64,000 nucleotides of DNA. Source: Streptomyces decoyicus (GTDB lineage Bacteria; Actinomycetota; Actinomycetes; Streptomycetales; Streptomycetaceae). This document shows positions 63,380 to 64,000 of this stretch, in pieces (within the stretch, counting starts at the first letter, position 1; each line of letters starts with the position of its first letter). The translations under genes were made by a program, and so were the position numbers. The stretch is from contig NZ_CP082301.1 in the NCBI RefSeq assembly GCF_019880305.1, positions 7,440,001-7,504,000 on the forward strand, written 5' to 3'. The notes beneath the pieces were generated by a model, which saw only the letters and a list, made by a program, of their open reading frames with translations, searched no databases and was not told the DNA's origin.

Positions 63380-64000
63380 ATGAAGGCACTCGTGTTGGCC
63401 GGCGGGCTGGGCAGCCGGCTGCGCCCGTTCAGCCATTCCATGCCCAAGCAGCTGATCCCGATCGCCAACCGCCCGGTGCTCGTCCATGTGATGGAAGGCC
63501 TGCGCGCCCTCGGGGTCACCCGGGTCGGAGTGATCGTCGGGGACCGCGGCCAGGAGATCGCGGCCGCGCTCGGCGACGGCACCGGCCTCGGCGTCGAGCT
63601 CACCTACATCCGGCAGCACGCACCGCTCGGCCTCGCGCACTGCATCACCATCGCTCAGGACTTCCTCGGCGACGACGACTTCGTGATGTATCTGGGCGAC
63701 AACATGCTCACCGACGGGGTGGCCGACATCGCCCGGCAGTTCCGGGAGGACCGGCCCGCCGCCCAGGTGGTGGTGCACAAGGTGCCCGACCCCAGGGCGT
63801 TCGGGGTCGCCGAGATCGACGAGAACGGCCGGGTGGTGCGGCTCGCGGAGAAGCCCGCCGAGCCGCGCAGCGACCTCGCGATGACCGGCGTCTACTTCTT
63901 CACCCCGGCCGTGCACGAAGCGGTCGCCGCGATCGAGCCGAGCGCCCGCGGCGAACTGGAGATCACCGACGCGCTCCAGTGGATGGTGTCCCACGGTGCG
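63380..64000 (+). CDS. rmlA: Glucose-1-phosphate thymidylyltransferase, partial (runs off the right edge)
   Basis: The first 207 residues are present. The start MKALVLAGGLGSRLRPFSHSMPKQLIPIANRP (residues 1-32, cited by position) carries the nucleotidyltransferase signature of the StrD/antibiotic type, which differs from housekeeping RmlA. YLGDNMLTDGV holds a metal-binding Asp. It makes dTDP-glucose for rmlB. More cluster genes, including the minimal PKS, are expected beyond 64000. Confidence 0.95.
   Translation, partial: MKALVLAGGLGSRLRPFSHSMPKQLIPIANRPVLVHVMEGLRALGVTRVGVIVGDRGQEIAAALGDGTGLGVELTYIRQHAPLGLAHCITIAQDFLGDDDFVMYLGDNMLTDGVADIARQFREDRPAAQVVVHKVPDPRAFGVAEIDENGRVVRLAEKPAEPRSDLAMTGVYFFTPAVHEAVAAIEPSARGELEITDALQWMVSHGA

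Overview
The window is high-GC DNA with GTG starts, ATGA stop/start overlaps, long GC-rich hairpin terminators and actinomycete gene families. It is almost certainly from Streptomyces or a close relative. There are no rRNA, tRNA, CRISPR or insertion-sequence features that I can see.

Left flank (1-16.9 kb). A class I lanthipeptide locus sits on the minus strand at 1-4.2 kb: a 46-residue precursor, a full-length LanB and a LanC cut by the window edge. It is followed by a MurB-like protein and a helix-turn-helix regulator. An MFS transporter, D-2-hydroxyacid dehydrogenase and FMN-dependent 2-hydroxyacid oxidase form a unit divergent from a PucR-type regulator. Next come a MarR/SDR divergent pair, a lone sugar-binding lipoprotein, a HAD phosphatase and an Lrp/AsnC regulator.

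Main region (17.0-64.0 kb, open on the right). This is a large part of an aromatic (type II) polyketide cluster. It has an ActIII-type ketoreductase, an ActIV-type metallo-hydrolase cyclase, a two-component flavin reductase/monooxygenase pair, two SnoaL-like proteins, three O-methyltransferases, three P450s with a ferredoxin and reductase, an epoxide hydrolase, several short-chain dehydrogenases and one glycosyltransferase. A neutral 2,6-dideoxy-3-C-methyl sugar pathway is almost complete (RmlA, RmlB, 2,3-dehydratase, 3-ketoreductase, C-methyltransferase, epimerase, 4-ketoreductase). An alpha-methylacyl-CoA racemase suggests a branched starter unit. A complete SAM-recycling set (ahcY, metK, adoK, metH, metF) is built into the same operon as rmlB. 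The minimal PKS is not in the window.

Three separate AlkZ-family (HTH_42) DNA glycosylase genes, a 14-TM exporter, the branched sugar and the epoxide chemistry together point to a DNA-alkylating polyketide of the trioxacarcin / LL-D49194 / hedamycin kind, carrying its own base-excision self-resistance. The family assignment is inference from gene content.

The transcription units from 17 to 64 kb share one promoter design: two or three heptamers (TCGAGNN-like) at an 11-bp pitch, then exactly 8 bp, then a -10 of the form NANNNT. I find about twenty of these. It is the known layout of SARP-activated promoters and marks the cluster boundary near 17.0 kb. Other points of note are an alpha/beta hydrolase whose nucleophilic serine is alanine, and three paralogous small barrel-like proteins of unknown function, one of them with a signal peptide.
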